Below are positions 54,049 to 64,000 of a stretch of DNA of 64,000 nt, piece by piece; the stretch's first letter is position 1; every line of letters begins with the position of its first letter. The notes beneath the pieces were generated by a model. That model ran no database searches and was not told where the DNA came from. It saw only the letters and a program-made list of their open reading frames with translations. This stretch comes from Gibbula magus (lineage: Eukaryota; Mollusca; Gastropoda; Trochida; Trochidae), in NCBI GenBank assembly GCA_936450465.1, contig OW388302.1:56176959-56240958 (forward strand), written 5' to 3'. Both the position numbers and the translations under genes were made by a program.

Positions 54049-54063
54049 CCTAGAAAGAGAAAC
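54049..54063 (-). promoter_or_regulatory. Splice acceptor consensus before the third ORF
   Basis: Minus-strand TTTCTCTTTCTAG|GACAG; exon would start at 54049. A spliced subgenomic message is how retroviruses and some Gypsy elements express the gene after pol. Confidence 0.45.
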
Positions 54064-54079
54064 ACACATAATAATGGGG

Positions 54080-54240
54080 GGTACGCCCTTTTCGCATAGC
54101 GGGCAGGCGTACTCCGCCATGGAATCAGCCATTTCTGCCGTCACCCCTACACACCCCCCATGGAACCAACCATTGCAACTGTCACATGCGATCATAAACG
54201 ACCCATCATCTGGCTGTCTACACACACAATATACGGGGAC
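54080..54240 (-). other. PHD finger domain fused C-terminal of integrase
   Basis: Domain of the pol ORF at residues 838-885. Cys4-His-Cys3 pattern: C840-x-C842, C-x2-C in ACDSCNGW, H-x2-C in WFHGGC, C881-x2-C884 in CPLC, with the Trp before the His that is typical of PHD fingers. PHD fingers commonly read methylated or unmodified histone H3 tails; in this position it would parallel the chromodomain of chromoviral integrases. Target specificity is inference. Confidence 0.85.
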
Positions 54241-56539
54241 CTCCGGATCGAGATCCTCCGCTTCCCCCGCCCTTCCTGCTGGAACTGTCTTCGAATCGGG
54301 GCCTCCCCCAGGGAGGGCCCTACGTAACAACCACTTCGGCAAGGAACGGTCCGTGCACTCCTTCATGCTGTCATGATGGGCCGTGAATCGCCGTCCAGTC
54401 GAGCACACCACAAACAGCGCCACTGATAGCTGCTTTTCCACCAGGTAGGGGCCCTTCCACACTGGGCACAATTTCTTACACAACCCTGGAGCGACTGCGC
54501 GGTCCAAGATGTAGACAGCTCGACCCACGTCGATGCCCCTTTTGTTGGCCCGTAGGTCGTAGTCCCTTTTCATTCGTAAGGTGGCGAACCTGAGGTGTTC
54601 CCGGGCCAGGGCGTGGGACCCCTTCATTGCCTCTTCCAGCCCTTGAAGGTATACCCGGGGGCTCTTGTACGTCTCATGCGGGCCCTCAAACATCAGGTCA
54701 GCCGAAGTGTTCACCTCTCGCCCTAACATCAGTCGGTTAGCGGAATATCCTGTCTGCCGGTTTACCGACGACCGGATTGCCCCGGCGAGTTGAGGCAAAT
54801 ACTCATCCCACGACGTCTGTGACTTGTTTACATGACACCTTATCATAGCCATGAGAGTCCGGTTGTACCGTTCCACCTGACCGTTCGATGACGGGCGGTA
54901 CGGCGTGGTCCGAGTCTTTGAGATGTGCAACAGGTCACACATTGAGCTGAACAGGTTGCTTTCAAAGTTTCTCCCCTGGTCCGAGTGTAGCTGGAACGGA
55001 GCCCCGAACCTGCTAAAGAACTCATTCACCGCGGTGCGTGCTGTTAGCTCAGCTCTCTGGTGTGGGAGTGGGATGCACTCCACCCACTTCGTGAACTGAT
55101 CCACCATCATCAAAATATGCTGGTTCCCTTGGTTGCTCATGGGGAGAGGTCCCACAAAGTCTATGTGTACCCTTTCCATCGGGGCGCCTGCGTGGAATAG
55201 CTTCATTTCTGCCCTGGCGTGCCTAGTCGGTTTCTTGTTTTTGTTACATTGAGAGCACCCCTCGACATACTCCTTGGCCTCCCGCCCACAGCGGTACCAG
55301 TGAAATTTCGCTCGGAGTCGGTCCTTGGTCTTCGTCACCCCCAGGTGACCACTAGCGGACACGTCATGCAGACAACGGAGTACCTCACTCCTAAGGCTGG
55401 TGGGCACGAGTAACACCTCCTGTCCCTCGGCACCCTCTCCAGTCCTACGCACCAGCAACCCTCTCTTGTTCCTGGCATACAGGTTCCTATCTAGCCAATA
55501 TGCCTTGGTGGCAGGACTGGCCAGGTACAACTCTGAATCGTTAGGGGTTATTCCAGAGTCCACCCAATCCCTCAGTATTCCGAAGTCCTCCTCTTTGTCT
55601 TGCTCCTCTCGCATCTCCTTGGCTCGTCCATCTTGGAGACCCTGATCCAGTCCCTGGTCAGGGACGGCCGACACCTCTGTGCTGGCCGCATTCACCCGCA
55701 CTCCAGGCGAAGGTGGGATCGCTTCCCACACCTGGCCCTCCTTAAGTGCCACTGTTAGGGTGCGCACCTGGACCTCTTTTTTGAGTGCCTGCACCGTGCG
55801 CGGTCGAGCGGACAGCGGGACCACAAAGTCCACCTCCTCATGGAAACAACCCCAGTTTTGGTCGGCCTTCACGCAGTATCGGCACCCCCCACAGGGCAAG
55901 CTCGTCACACCCACAAACTTCCGGTATTCGTCGCACACGTTCCCCTCGGGCACCCTGGACAGTCCATCGGCATTCTGATGTTTATTCCCGGGCCTATGCT
56001 CCACTGTCATGTCGTACTGGCTCAGCTCTTCCAACCAGCGCGCCAGTTGTCCCTCGGGGTGGCGGAAGTTTAACAACCACCTCAAACTGCTATGGTCTGT
56101 CCGCACCCGAAAGGGCGCCCCCAAGAGGTAGTGGCGGAACTGCCGGGTGAATCGGACCACCGCCAGCAGCTCCTTTCTTGTTGTACAGTATCGGCGCTGC
56201 TCCGATGTGAGGGCAAATCTCCCATAACAAATCACCCTCTCCTCTCCATCCTGCACCTGCAGGAGCTCCGCACCGATCGCGTAGTCAGAAGCGTCTGTAT
56301 CAAGGACAAATGGGTCACCCTTGTTAGGTAACCCCAGCTCTGGAGTCTGCAATAGGGCACCCTTGAGGTTCTCAAAGCTCTGTGCCTGATCATCTTCCCA
56401 CAGGAACGGTTTCTTCCCCGTGAGTGCATACAGTGGGAGCGCCAACCGAGCGTAATCCTTAATGAAGGTTCTGTGGTAATTGGCGAATCCCAGGAAACGT
56501 TCCACCTCCCGGGTATTCTTTGGTCGGGACCATTCCCGG

Positions 56540-57640
56540 AGTCGGAGTTCACCTTGAGACCGGCAGCGCCGACCACCCTGCCCAAGAACTCCACTTCTTT
56601 CTGGAAAAGCTCGCATTTTCGGGGTTTCAGCTTCAGCCCGTACTGTCGGAATCTCCCCAACACTGCACGGAGGTTGGCAAAGTGGTCGGAGATGGTTGTC
56701 CCCAAGACCACTGCGTCGTCTAAAAAAGCTAGAACTATTTCCCAACTCAGGCCCGCTAGGATGAGGGACATTACCCGCGCGTACGTGGCGGGGGCTTTGC
56801 AGAGTCCAAAGGCCATCCGCACGTGCTCGAACAGCCCATATTTTGTAATGAAGGCAGTTTTCCTTTGGTCATCCTTCTTTATTTTGACTTGCCAGTATGC
56901 AGAGTTTGCGTCAAGCTTCGAGAACCAAGTGCACCCGGACAGAGTATCGAGACACTCATCTATCAACGCCCATTCTGACACCGAGGGACGAATCACCCCA
57001 GCCTTCAGCATCTTCTGGAGGTGAGCCTCTTCCTCCTTCTCAAATCCTAGCGGTGTGCGGCGCATCCGTTGACGGACCGGTGCCGCCAAGCCTGTCTCGA
57101 TGCTATGCTCAATGGCGGTGAACTCGCCGAGGTCCAAGTCATGCTTCGCAAACACATCTTGGTATTCCACTAGCATCCTATGCAACTCTTCTCGATCCGG
57201 TCCATCCAACTCCTCCTGGGAACGGACAAAGAGGTCCGTCAAGTGTCCCGGGAGATCGTCCTTGCCGCCCTCTGTCACCTGACGAACCACAGCATGGCTC
57301 GTTGCAGATTCACTTCCCCTGCCGCTAACCAGAGGTTCGGCGGCATAGGCCCATCCAACCTGATGTCCCTGCTTGATGGTAACTGAGGAGTCTGAAGCAT
57401 TAACCAAGCAGACGGTGAGCCCCTCACGGGTGTCGTGAAATGTCCTCGGCAAAATGGCTATCCCACCTAACTCCTCCGCGGGTTCCACTACGAAAGCATC
57501 TAGCGGCTGACTAAGCTGGCCTTTGACCAGTACCACTGTGCGAGGTGGCAACAGCGTGCCCCTACTGCAGAACACTTGGCACTCTTCGGCCTCCTGTACC
57601 CGCGGGGTCATGCTGATCTCTCCGCCGTATCAATGATGCC
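56540..57640 (-). pseudogene. Gypsy pol, first part: protease remnant and reverse transcriptase
   Basis: ORF starts at ATG 57611, overlapping the gag stop as ATGA. Protease: the catalytic region lies at the end of the gag frame as GIIDTAERSA, with Ala where DTG/DSG has Gly, and the rest of the domain (TVVLVKGQLSQPLDAFVV, GLTVCLVNAS) in this frame. RT: RRTPLGFEKEEEAHLQKML, then a gap of about 30 residues at 56968 between SVSEWA and LIDECL that removes the blocks before DANSAYW; catalytic site FLDD at about residue 296 instead of YxDD. Frame breaks at about 56540. Enzymatically dead. Confidence 0.8.
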
Positions 57641-59739
57641 CATGGTCTCGTGTCCCTGGAATTTCAAAGGAATGGTGAACGAACCGCCACTCTCCAACGC
57701 TTGGACCGTCACCACTGACAGACTGCCATTGTCCTCCATAGAGCCACCATCTCGCTCCAGGGAGGAGCTCTCAGCAAACCCAACCTGGAGAGTCCGGGGT
57801 GGCTCGTCCGCAATGGACGCGCGAGCCACTTGGGGGGGGGGGGGGGAGGAGCTATTGGCTTTCCCCTCCCCAAACGATACCTTCTTGTCCAGGCTTTTCC
57901 CCAACTGTGGGCATTCCGCCTTGAAGTGACCAAGGTCCCCACACTGGAAGCACTCCCGGCTGCGAGGCCCTGGACTCCGGGAACGGTCACGGCCGCTATC
58001 CCGCATCGGCCTATTTGGCATGGCCTGTATCATGGCTTGGGTCTTCGTGGCGGAACTCTGCAGCTCCCGAATCCCTGCCTCCATCTTTGAGACACACACC
58101 TTTAGCTCCGACACGCTGGTCTCCACCGCAGTCAACCTATTCTCCCACCCCCTATCGGTTTGACCTGACTTCGGGTCCCGACTCATCGCCTTAACCTGGG
58201 GAATTTCATCTTCCTGTCCCGTCACCACGGAACGACAGTCTCTACGCGGTCTGTTTGGTCCCGGCCCGTGTTGCAAGTAATGGCGCACGGATTCAATTGC
58301 GGCGTCCAGGCTGCCTGGTCTTAGGTTGTATACCAGGGTCCCCGCCTCTCTATTTTCACACCCCACGCAAAAACGGGTGGTGACTTCTTGTTCCACGAAG
58401 TCTTCGGTAAGGCCTGGGTATGCCACGGAGGCTGTGGCAACAACTCTCTCCGCCCATGCCTCCAGGCTTTCTCCCGGCAGCTGAGTCATCTGCTGGAAAC
58501 GTATTCTCGCCGCAGACGCTTGTTCCTGGATATGGAATCTCTTCCTGAGCTTGCGACGTGCCTCTGCATATCCCATTTGGGGGTTGCGGTCCAACAACAT
58601 GGTGAAAAAGTTGCTGGCCTCATCCTTGAGGAAGAAACATAACTGATCCAGTTTCTCCCCCTCCGACCACTCCTCTCGTGCGGCCAGCTTCTCGAACTTC
58701 ATGTCGAAGGCCAACCACTGACTGCGTCCATCAAAGTACATTTGTGCTGTGCTCGGTCTGGAGGTATGTACGTTCCGTCGGGGCCGGTCTTGATCCGGTC
58801 CTACAGGTCGGTGGTGTATCTGGTCCCGACCTCTGACACCCTGGTCTCGTTCTTCGAAACCTGGATCACGAGTGTCATAGCCCATATCCTGCTTCGGCTC
58901 ATGGTTTCTGTACGTGAAGTCTCCTTCCTTGAGGCCTCCTTCCTTGAGGCCTGGGTTTCGCTCTCTTAACCCGAGAGCTTCACTCCACTGTCCTGGGCCC
59001 TGAGGCCCAAATCGGGGGTCTCCATGTGCGAAACTTTGGTCTCGCTCCCATACTCCTTGAGTTTTTATCCCATATGGGGGGCCTGCATCCCCGTAACCCT
59101 GAGCATTGCCTCCCGACCCCAGGATAGCCTCATCTGAATTCTCGTCCGTAGGTGGGCTCCCTACTCGGCTCCTAGTCCGACTTCTCCTCCTTGGGGTCTT
59201 GTCCCGCCGATCCTTATCCGCCATTGGCAACCACCCCATCTGTCCTTTGCCTTGTCTCAATTGAGCCGTCTTCCTTTCATTTCTGTCATTCATCATTACC
59301 AACACATTGTGTGCCATCAACGGCTCCTGCCTCTGACGGGCGCCCCCCATAGCTGTGGAGGGCGGATACCCCGCAAGGCCATACCCTGCAGGGGAGACTG
59401 GCTCCCTTTTTACTTTCGCCTCTGGACTGCGACCAGGCGAGACTAGTTCCCTTACTTCGTCTAACGAGGCCTTCATCACCTTATCCAACTTGGACGCTTG
59501 TGCCTGCATTACTCTGTCCAACTGTGTCTGCATTATTTGACCCATTTGAGCCTGCATGGTTGCTTGCACCTCAAGCAAACTAGGTTGGGATGGACCACTC
59601 CTGGAGTTCCGGTTCACCACCTCCAGAATTTTAGCAAGTTGACCCGCCATGTCTGGAGCTCCCCTACTTGCTCATCGGTAAACCCCCGGTCTCTCAAGTC
59701 TTTGGGGTTTCCGAAATTCACAAAATGTGCTGAATCCAT
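57608..59739 (-). pseudogene. Gypsy gag: capsid-like region and zinc knuckle
   Basis: The main frame starts at ATG 59650, but another frame upstream opens at ATG 59739 (MDSAHFVNFGNPKDLRDRGF) and runs into the same place, so the true N terminus is probably there, with one base lost at about 59650. Main frame: Gln/Met-rich coiled coil, a long disordered charged part with ERDQ/EGD repeats, a retrotransposon gag domain (WLAFDMKFEKLAAREEWSEG, LPGESLEAWAERV) at about residues 310-430, and the knuckle CFQCGDLGHFKAEC at about 560. The end enters the protease (IPLKFQGHETMGIIDTAERS). Confidence 0.85.
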
Positions 59740-59914
59740 ATCGAGTTGTGTCCTTATCCCTTGAATGAAAAAGAATCACTAGTGACACCCCTCCGCACAA
59801 AGTGTCACTCTCCCTTTAATGAAAAGTCACTAGTCCCACGAAAAGTGTCACGACGAGACCACAAAGCACAGAATTCACTCTTTAAGCGTCACAATGGTTA
59901 ATCATACAAAAAAT

Positions 59915-60420
59915 GTTGGGCAGCACCTCCCGGCCAACTTGCTCAAAACACACATGTAATTGTCACAATGAAGGATGTCACAGAAAATTCAAGCAGCGCT
60001 AGAATGTACGTTTAAGTCACACAATGTAGGATACACAGAAAATTTGGGCAGCACCTCCCGGCCGACTGCAAGAAAGTTCACATTTGAATCACACAATGTA
60101 ATATATACAGAAAATTTGGGCAGCACCTCCCGGCCAACTGCAAGAATTCACATTTCAGTCACCCAATGTAAAATACACAGTAAATTTGGGCAGCACCTCC
60201 CGGCCGAGCACAAAAATTTTGGCAGAACCTCCCGGCTAGCTGCATGAAATTCACATTTAAATCTCACAATGTATATGAGCACAAACAATTTTGGCAGAAC
60301 CTCCCGGCTAGCTGCATGAAATTCACATTTAAATCTCACAATGTATGTGAGCACAAAAAATTTGGGCAAAACCTCCCGGCTAGCTGCAAACAAGTCACAT
60401 GTAAATGTCACAAGAGAAAA
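59915..60420 (-). repeat. 70-72-bp tandem repeats in the Gypsy leader
   Basis: Seven copies marked (plus strand) by GGCAGCACCTCCCGGCC or GGCAGAACCTCCCGGCTAG at 59924, 60052, 60124, 60194, 60226, 60298 and 60370. Most spacings are 70-72; one is 128 (a decayed unit inside) and one is 32 (a deletion). Located between LTR region and gag, where packaging or translation signals would lie. Confidence 0.9.
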
Positions 60421-60429
60421 AATTTTTGT

Positions 60430-61470
60430 GTGGCCATTGCTTTCACTGAAACATGTACAAGACCGCAGTGAACACTATACTGACCACACTTACGGTGTAA
60501 ACAATATCACACCGGAAGTCAAATGTGGCAGACCTTCAGGCACTGCAACAAGAAAAAATATTACACAAAAATCACCATGCTATAATGAATCACAATACAC
60601 TGTAATTCTTACCGGTTATCTCCGGAATCCATGAATCACAAACACCCACGAATCAATCCATGAATCCTCGAAATCCCGGAACTCACAAATTGTCAACAAA
60701 CACTAATGTCAACAATACAGTGTTAATGGCGGCTGCGCATCCGGACATGCGCAGTCACGCGGCACTGCCTGGCACTAGAAATCCAGTACCTAATCCATAC
60801 GAATCACAATTCCAAAGTTCGCACACAACACCATCCGTGTGGGAAATCACATCACATGTCACTTCCACGCAATAGACAGTAGAAACAAATAATACAAAAG
60901 TTCGCCCGGCGAAGACACGCCCCGTTCCGGGTCGAAATGCCACCAGCGTCTCAAGACGCAATGGCGGCTATCACAAACTTACTTATTGTATTAAAACACA
61001 CGCTGCAGAATAATCTTACCAATTTACCAATAAAAGAATTACAGAAAAGATTGAAGGGGTGTTTGACCCGTAAAAACGAAAGTCAAACACCGCTGAAGAG
61101 TGAGTAATCACTCGATGACGCAATTCCCGTCACAACGGGAAAAATCTCGCGTGCGACAAGATGGCCGACTTGCTGCAATGGTTGGTACCGTCGGAAAAAC
61201 GGCAAAAATGGCTAATTCCCAGTTTGACAACTGTTCGCAGCGCCACTATTGTGAATACTGGTCACAACTGGTCAACTTAGGGTAAAGTTCTATAGAGTAA
61301 TCAGGTCGTTAAACCTGAGTACTGGCCAAACGGGCAAGGAGGTAAAACTCAACTTACTCGGCGTGTGGCTTGTACAGAACTGCTGCTGCGCGGGGCTTCA
61401 TCCGGGCTCTTCGCCGGACTGGCACTCTCGTGACCTCTCGTGGACCCGGAAGTCACCGCCGATCACCACA
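60430..61470 (-). other. Probable 5' LTR/leader region of the Gypsy element
   Basis: GC-rich relative to flanking DNA, no ORF. Ends at a sharp composition change near 61470, where the minus strand begins TGTGGTGATCGGCGGTGAC. No second copy exists in the window to delimit the LTR, and no convincing primer-binding site was found. Confidence 0.4.
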
Positions 61471-61955
61471 CTTTTTTGCTCAGTCCATAGTTTTAAATTT
61501 GCATACCCATTGAAACGTAATAACCAAACTCTACCATCTAAATTGTTTTTATCATTAAAAATTCATACCATAATCAGACATTCTGGAAGTTCTAGTTATG
61601 AATTATTCATGAGACAGAAAACTCTAAACGTCTTGAACAAACACCAGGTACTTCATGACCATTTTGTCCAATGTGGGCAAACAGATACATCTTAGAACCA
61701 ACTGTTTGTCATTCTAAAATGTATGTACAAATTGAAAACACAGCGATTATTACAACTCACAATGAACAAATGATGATAAAATAATAATAAAAACATTTGC
61801 TTGATTTAATCACAATTGAAGAAATTTTACTTACTTAACTTAACACATGCCTCTGGAAACAAATCACTTAACTTAAAGCTAACTGTTAATACTACATCAA
61901 ACTGTTAATAAAATTTGACTCACCCTCCTAATATCACATTAAACAAATTAACCCT
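61471..61955. other. Intergenic, AT-rich, no gene seen
   Basis: The open frame 61363-61695 crosses the element boundary and is not a gene. Confidence 0.45.
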
Positions 61956-61961
61956 CACATT

Positions 61962-62315
61962 TTATATACTAATTGAATATCTAATTAAAGGGGGGCCACC
62001 CAGAATTTGACACAGCATTACTGCAAAATATTGTCTTCGGGTCAAAGTCTTTGAGAATAGTCCTTCTAGTGATGTGACACGAGAAAGTGCTACATAAGCT
62101 TGCTTGAATGTCAATCCCTGGACTGTGTGAATTGTACATGCCCATGCCAATTTTAATGGAAATCGACGTTTCATTCTCTTTGAATAGGCATTCTTTTCAT
62201 CATAACGACAAATAGGAGTGCTGCTCACTGGAATGCAAGCAGGGATTGCTTTCTTTGCTCGCAAAGCATCGTCAAGGCTACCAGATGCTTCAAGAATTTC
62301 CCGTGAAAGTTGCAT
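61962..62315 (-). pseudogene. Pif1/Helitron-type helicase C-terminal fragment
   Basis: The translation contains [20 protein letters not shown] and [14 protein letters not shown], the last two conserved blocks (motifs V and VI) of Pif1-family SF1B helicases, including the helicase domain of Helitrons. Only the last 100 or so residues exist; the upstream part is missing. The ATG at 62315 is internal. Host PIF1, Helitron and Polinton-like sources cannot be told apart from this piece, but the nearby array at 62982 favours a Helitron/Helentron. Confidence 0.75.
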
Positions 62316-62319
62316 GTCT

Positions 62320-62980
62320 GATTTTTCTCAAACACTTGTCTGTTTCTTTCTATAATTGATTTGAAAGTGTGAGAAAACATTTTAAATACCCCCGAGCCTC
62401 AGGGATTAGTTAACGATTTAGTTAACCGATCCCTGATCTCACATATTTTCGAAAAATGTGTGCATGGAGCCAGCATTCAAGTTCATTCAGGCAACTTCTT
62501 TTCGCATGAAAATAAACAAAGAAATGAAGGACAAACACAAAGAGTTCCTGCACAAATTTATTACCTAAAATCATGTAGATAAAGGTTTATATATAATCAT
62601 CAATACTGGGACCACATGTCCACAATCTCACGATGTAGCAAGACCAATAGGTTCACATGTCTCAAACGGTAGTATATGTTCAAAATGGCGTACTTCTAAC
62701 ACGTGGTCTGAAAACACAACTTACACTAGTTACTAGATACGAAATGCTGTTCTATGAGGCAAATAATTATTATATATTGCTAAATCATTATGACGGCGAA
62801 ACAAATAAATAGGATTTAAGGTTGTGACTGACGAATTACCGGAGACCAAAGTGTGAATATACTAAACTTAACTGTGCCGTAACCAAGACCCACCACACAC
62901 GTGGCCTCCCCAACTGGATGTGTCCAAGCGGATGAAAATAAATCTGAAGAGTCTTTTTTTGTGAGAGCTTTTTCCTTTTT
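62320..62980. other. Intergenic; small hairpin
   Basis: TCAGGGATTAGTTAACGATT at 62399 pairs with TTAACCGATCCCTGA (62421-62436). No gene. Confidence 0.45.
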
Positions 62981-62981
62981 A

Positions 62982-64000
62982 GCTCATCAGGCCTGAAAGG
63001 CCCGATGGGCTAATGGCATGGCATGGTATCCGGCGTCCGTCCATCCGTCCGTCCATCCGTAAACTTTTCGCTTTTTCGACGACTTCTCCAGAACCAACGA
63101 CTCCACAGAGCTGAAATTTTATGTGCAGACTCCTTGGCCCATGGGGATTCTAAATTGTAGATTTCATGACCCCGTGACCCTTAATGTGGTCACAGGGGTC
63201 ACATCCTTAAAAACCTATTTTCATCTTCTTCTCCAGTTCCAAAAGGTCTAGAGAGCTGAAAAATTGTGTGCAGACTCCTTGGCCCATGGGGATTCTAAAT
63301 TGTAGATTTCGTGACCCCGTGACCCCAAATGGGGTCACAGGGGTCACATCCTTAAAAACCTATTTTCATCTTCTTCTCCAGTTCCAAATGCTCTTGAGAG
63401 CTGAAAAATTGTGTGCAGACTCCTTGGCTCATGGGGATTCTAAATTGTAGATTGTGTGACCCCGTGACCCCGTGACCCCAAATGGGGTCACAGGGGTCAC
63501 ATCCTTAAAAACCTATTTTCATCTTCTTCTCCAGTTCCAAATGCTCTAGAGAGCTGAAAAATTGTGTGCAGACCCCTTCGCCCATGGGGATTCTAAATTG
63601 TAGATTTTGTGACCCCGTGACCCCAAATGGGGTCACAGGGGTCACATCTTTAAAAACCTATTTTCATCTTCTTATCCAGTTCCAAAAGGTCTAGAGAGCT
63701 GAAAAGTTGTGTGCAGACTCCTTGGCCCATGGGGATTCTAAATTGTAGATTTCGTGACCCCGTGACCCCAAATGGGGTCACAGGGGTCACATCCTTAAAA
63801 ACCTATTTTCATCTTCTTCTCCAGTTCCAAAAGGTTTAGAGAGCTGAACAGTTGTGTGAAGACTCCTTGGCCAATGGGGATTGTAAATTGTAGATCTCAT
63901 GACCCCGTGACCCCAAATGGGTCACGGGTCACATCGTTATAAACCTATTTTCATCTTCTTCTCCACCTCAAAAAGGTCTAGAGAGCTAAAGATGTTCTGT
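62982..64000 (-). mobile_element. Pearl/Helentron-like element, minus orientation, runs off the window
   Basis: Terminal AGCTCATCAGGCCTGAAAGG + CCCGATGGGCT hairpin at 62982, CCGT/CCAT microsatellite at 63031-63060, then an array of about 145-bp units; CAGACTCCTTGGCC falls at 63125, 63271, 63416, 63569, 63714 and 63859 (spacings 146, 145, 153, 145, 145). Each unit has the TGACCCC...GGGGTCA palindromic core. It is the best-preserved array of this family in the window and continues beyond 64000. Confidence 0.85.

Larger units (their letters stand above)
53662..56540 (-). pseudogene. Gypsy pol, second part: RNase H, integrase, PHD finger
   Basis: Numbering from the frame's ATG at 56745; residues 1 to about 70 are out-of-frame RT sequence, real pol begins near WSRPKNTREVERFLGFA. 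RNase H: LDTDASDYAIG at 148, ending HQNADGLSR. Integrase: zinc site from H460 (HDVSASGHLG, CSQCNKNK), catalytic D529 (HIDFVGP), D589 (HSDQG), E625 (GQVERYN), the last two 35 residues apart as usual; then a GPY/F-like WKGPYLVEK. Then a PHD finger at 838-885. The frame continues 140 residues beyond, overlapping the third ORF in another frame; that tail is probably not pol. Confidence 0.85.
52509..61470 (-). mobile_element. Ty3/Gypsy-type LTR retrotransposon, degraded, GC-rich
   Basis: Minus-strand order: leader with tandem repeats (60420-59915), Gag (59739-57608), protease/RT (57640-56540), RNase H-integrase-PHD (56540-54080), accessory ORF (54017-52509). RNase H before integrase is the Ty3/Gypsy order. 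GC content and codon use contrast sharply with the surroundings. Damage: frameshift at the gag start, changed protease motif, about 30 residues missing in RT, frameshift between RT and RNase H. A possible LTR start is TGTGGTGATCGGCGG at about 61470, but there is no second LTR to confirm it. Confidence 0.85.

Noticed and set aside
60924..60945. Possible tRNA primer-binding site (TGGTGGCATTTCGACCC, minus strand)
   Set aside because: It begins like a PBS, but the adjacent sequence does not end like an LTR and I could not match it to a tRNA 3' end.
61363..61695. 110-codon open frame
   Set aside because: It spans the composition boundary of the Gypsy element and shows no motif.

Overview
The window is animal nuclear DNA from an accessory, transposon-dominated region. 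It has spliced exons, long AT-rich intergenic stretches, no operons, and at least eight classes of mobile element. The repeat types point to a marine mollusc, probably a gastropod: a tRNA-derived SINE with an (ACTC)n tail and a GTTTAACGCCGC motif near its 3' end, and tandem-array elements ending in a GGAC microsatellite plus hairpin (pearl/Helentron-like). Haliotis or a relative is my guess from memory of such repeats; no host gene here proves it.

Layout. 1-0.9 kb: two tandem copies of an unknown gene, both broken. 0.9-13.1 kb: SINEs, an ultra-short SINE-like element, a pearl-like array and several foldback elements in AT-rich DNA. 13.4-13.9 kb: a weak two-exon gene candidate. 14.8-16.2 kb: a LINE ORF1 fragment running into a 73-bp minisatellite. 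17-23 kb: a mariner/Tc1 remnant and a TTAA-flanked MITE family. 24.1-30.6 kb: a LINE with clear target-site duplication, whose reading frame is split by a 2.36-kb pearl/Helentron-like insertion that restores the frame when removed. 31.9-38.1 kb: the best host gene, a set of phase-1 exons for an extracellular Ser/Thr-rich stalk with tandemly duplicated exons and two alternative membrane-anchor exons, itself invaded by a PIF/Harbinger transposon, a LINE fragment and a SINE. 38.1-39.0 kb: a low-complexity ORF. 39.8-42.4 kb: two pearl-like elements in tandem, the second truncating an intronless TATA-box gene. 44.8-45.9 kb: a nearly perfect 1.1-kb palindrome. 47-52 kb: a dense cluster of SINE copies. 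52.5-61.5 kb: a GC-rich Ty3/Gypsy retrotransposon on the minus strand, with Gag, Pol, a PHD finger fused after integrase, and a third, apparently spliced, ORF. 62-64 kb: a Pif1/Helitron-type helicase fragment and another pearl-like array.

How the parts relate. The SINE and the 60-bp element share a 3' end, so one LINE machinery probably copies both. The pearl-like elements lack coding capacity and would depend on a Rep/helicase source; the helicase piece at 62 kb is a possible relic of such a source. The most unusual items are the Gypsy element with an integrase-PHD fusion and spliced accessory ORF, the LINE in which ORF1-like and EN-RT regions appear to be one reading frame, and the membrane-protein gene with alternative anchor exons. 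Most element proteins here are broken; only the stalk-protein exons look maintained.
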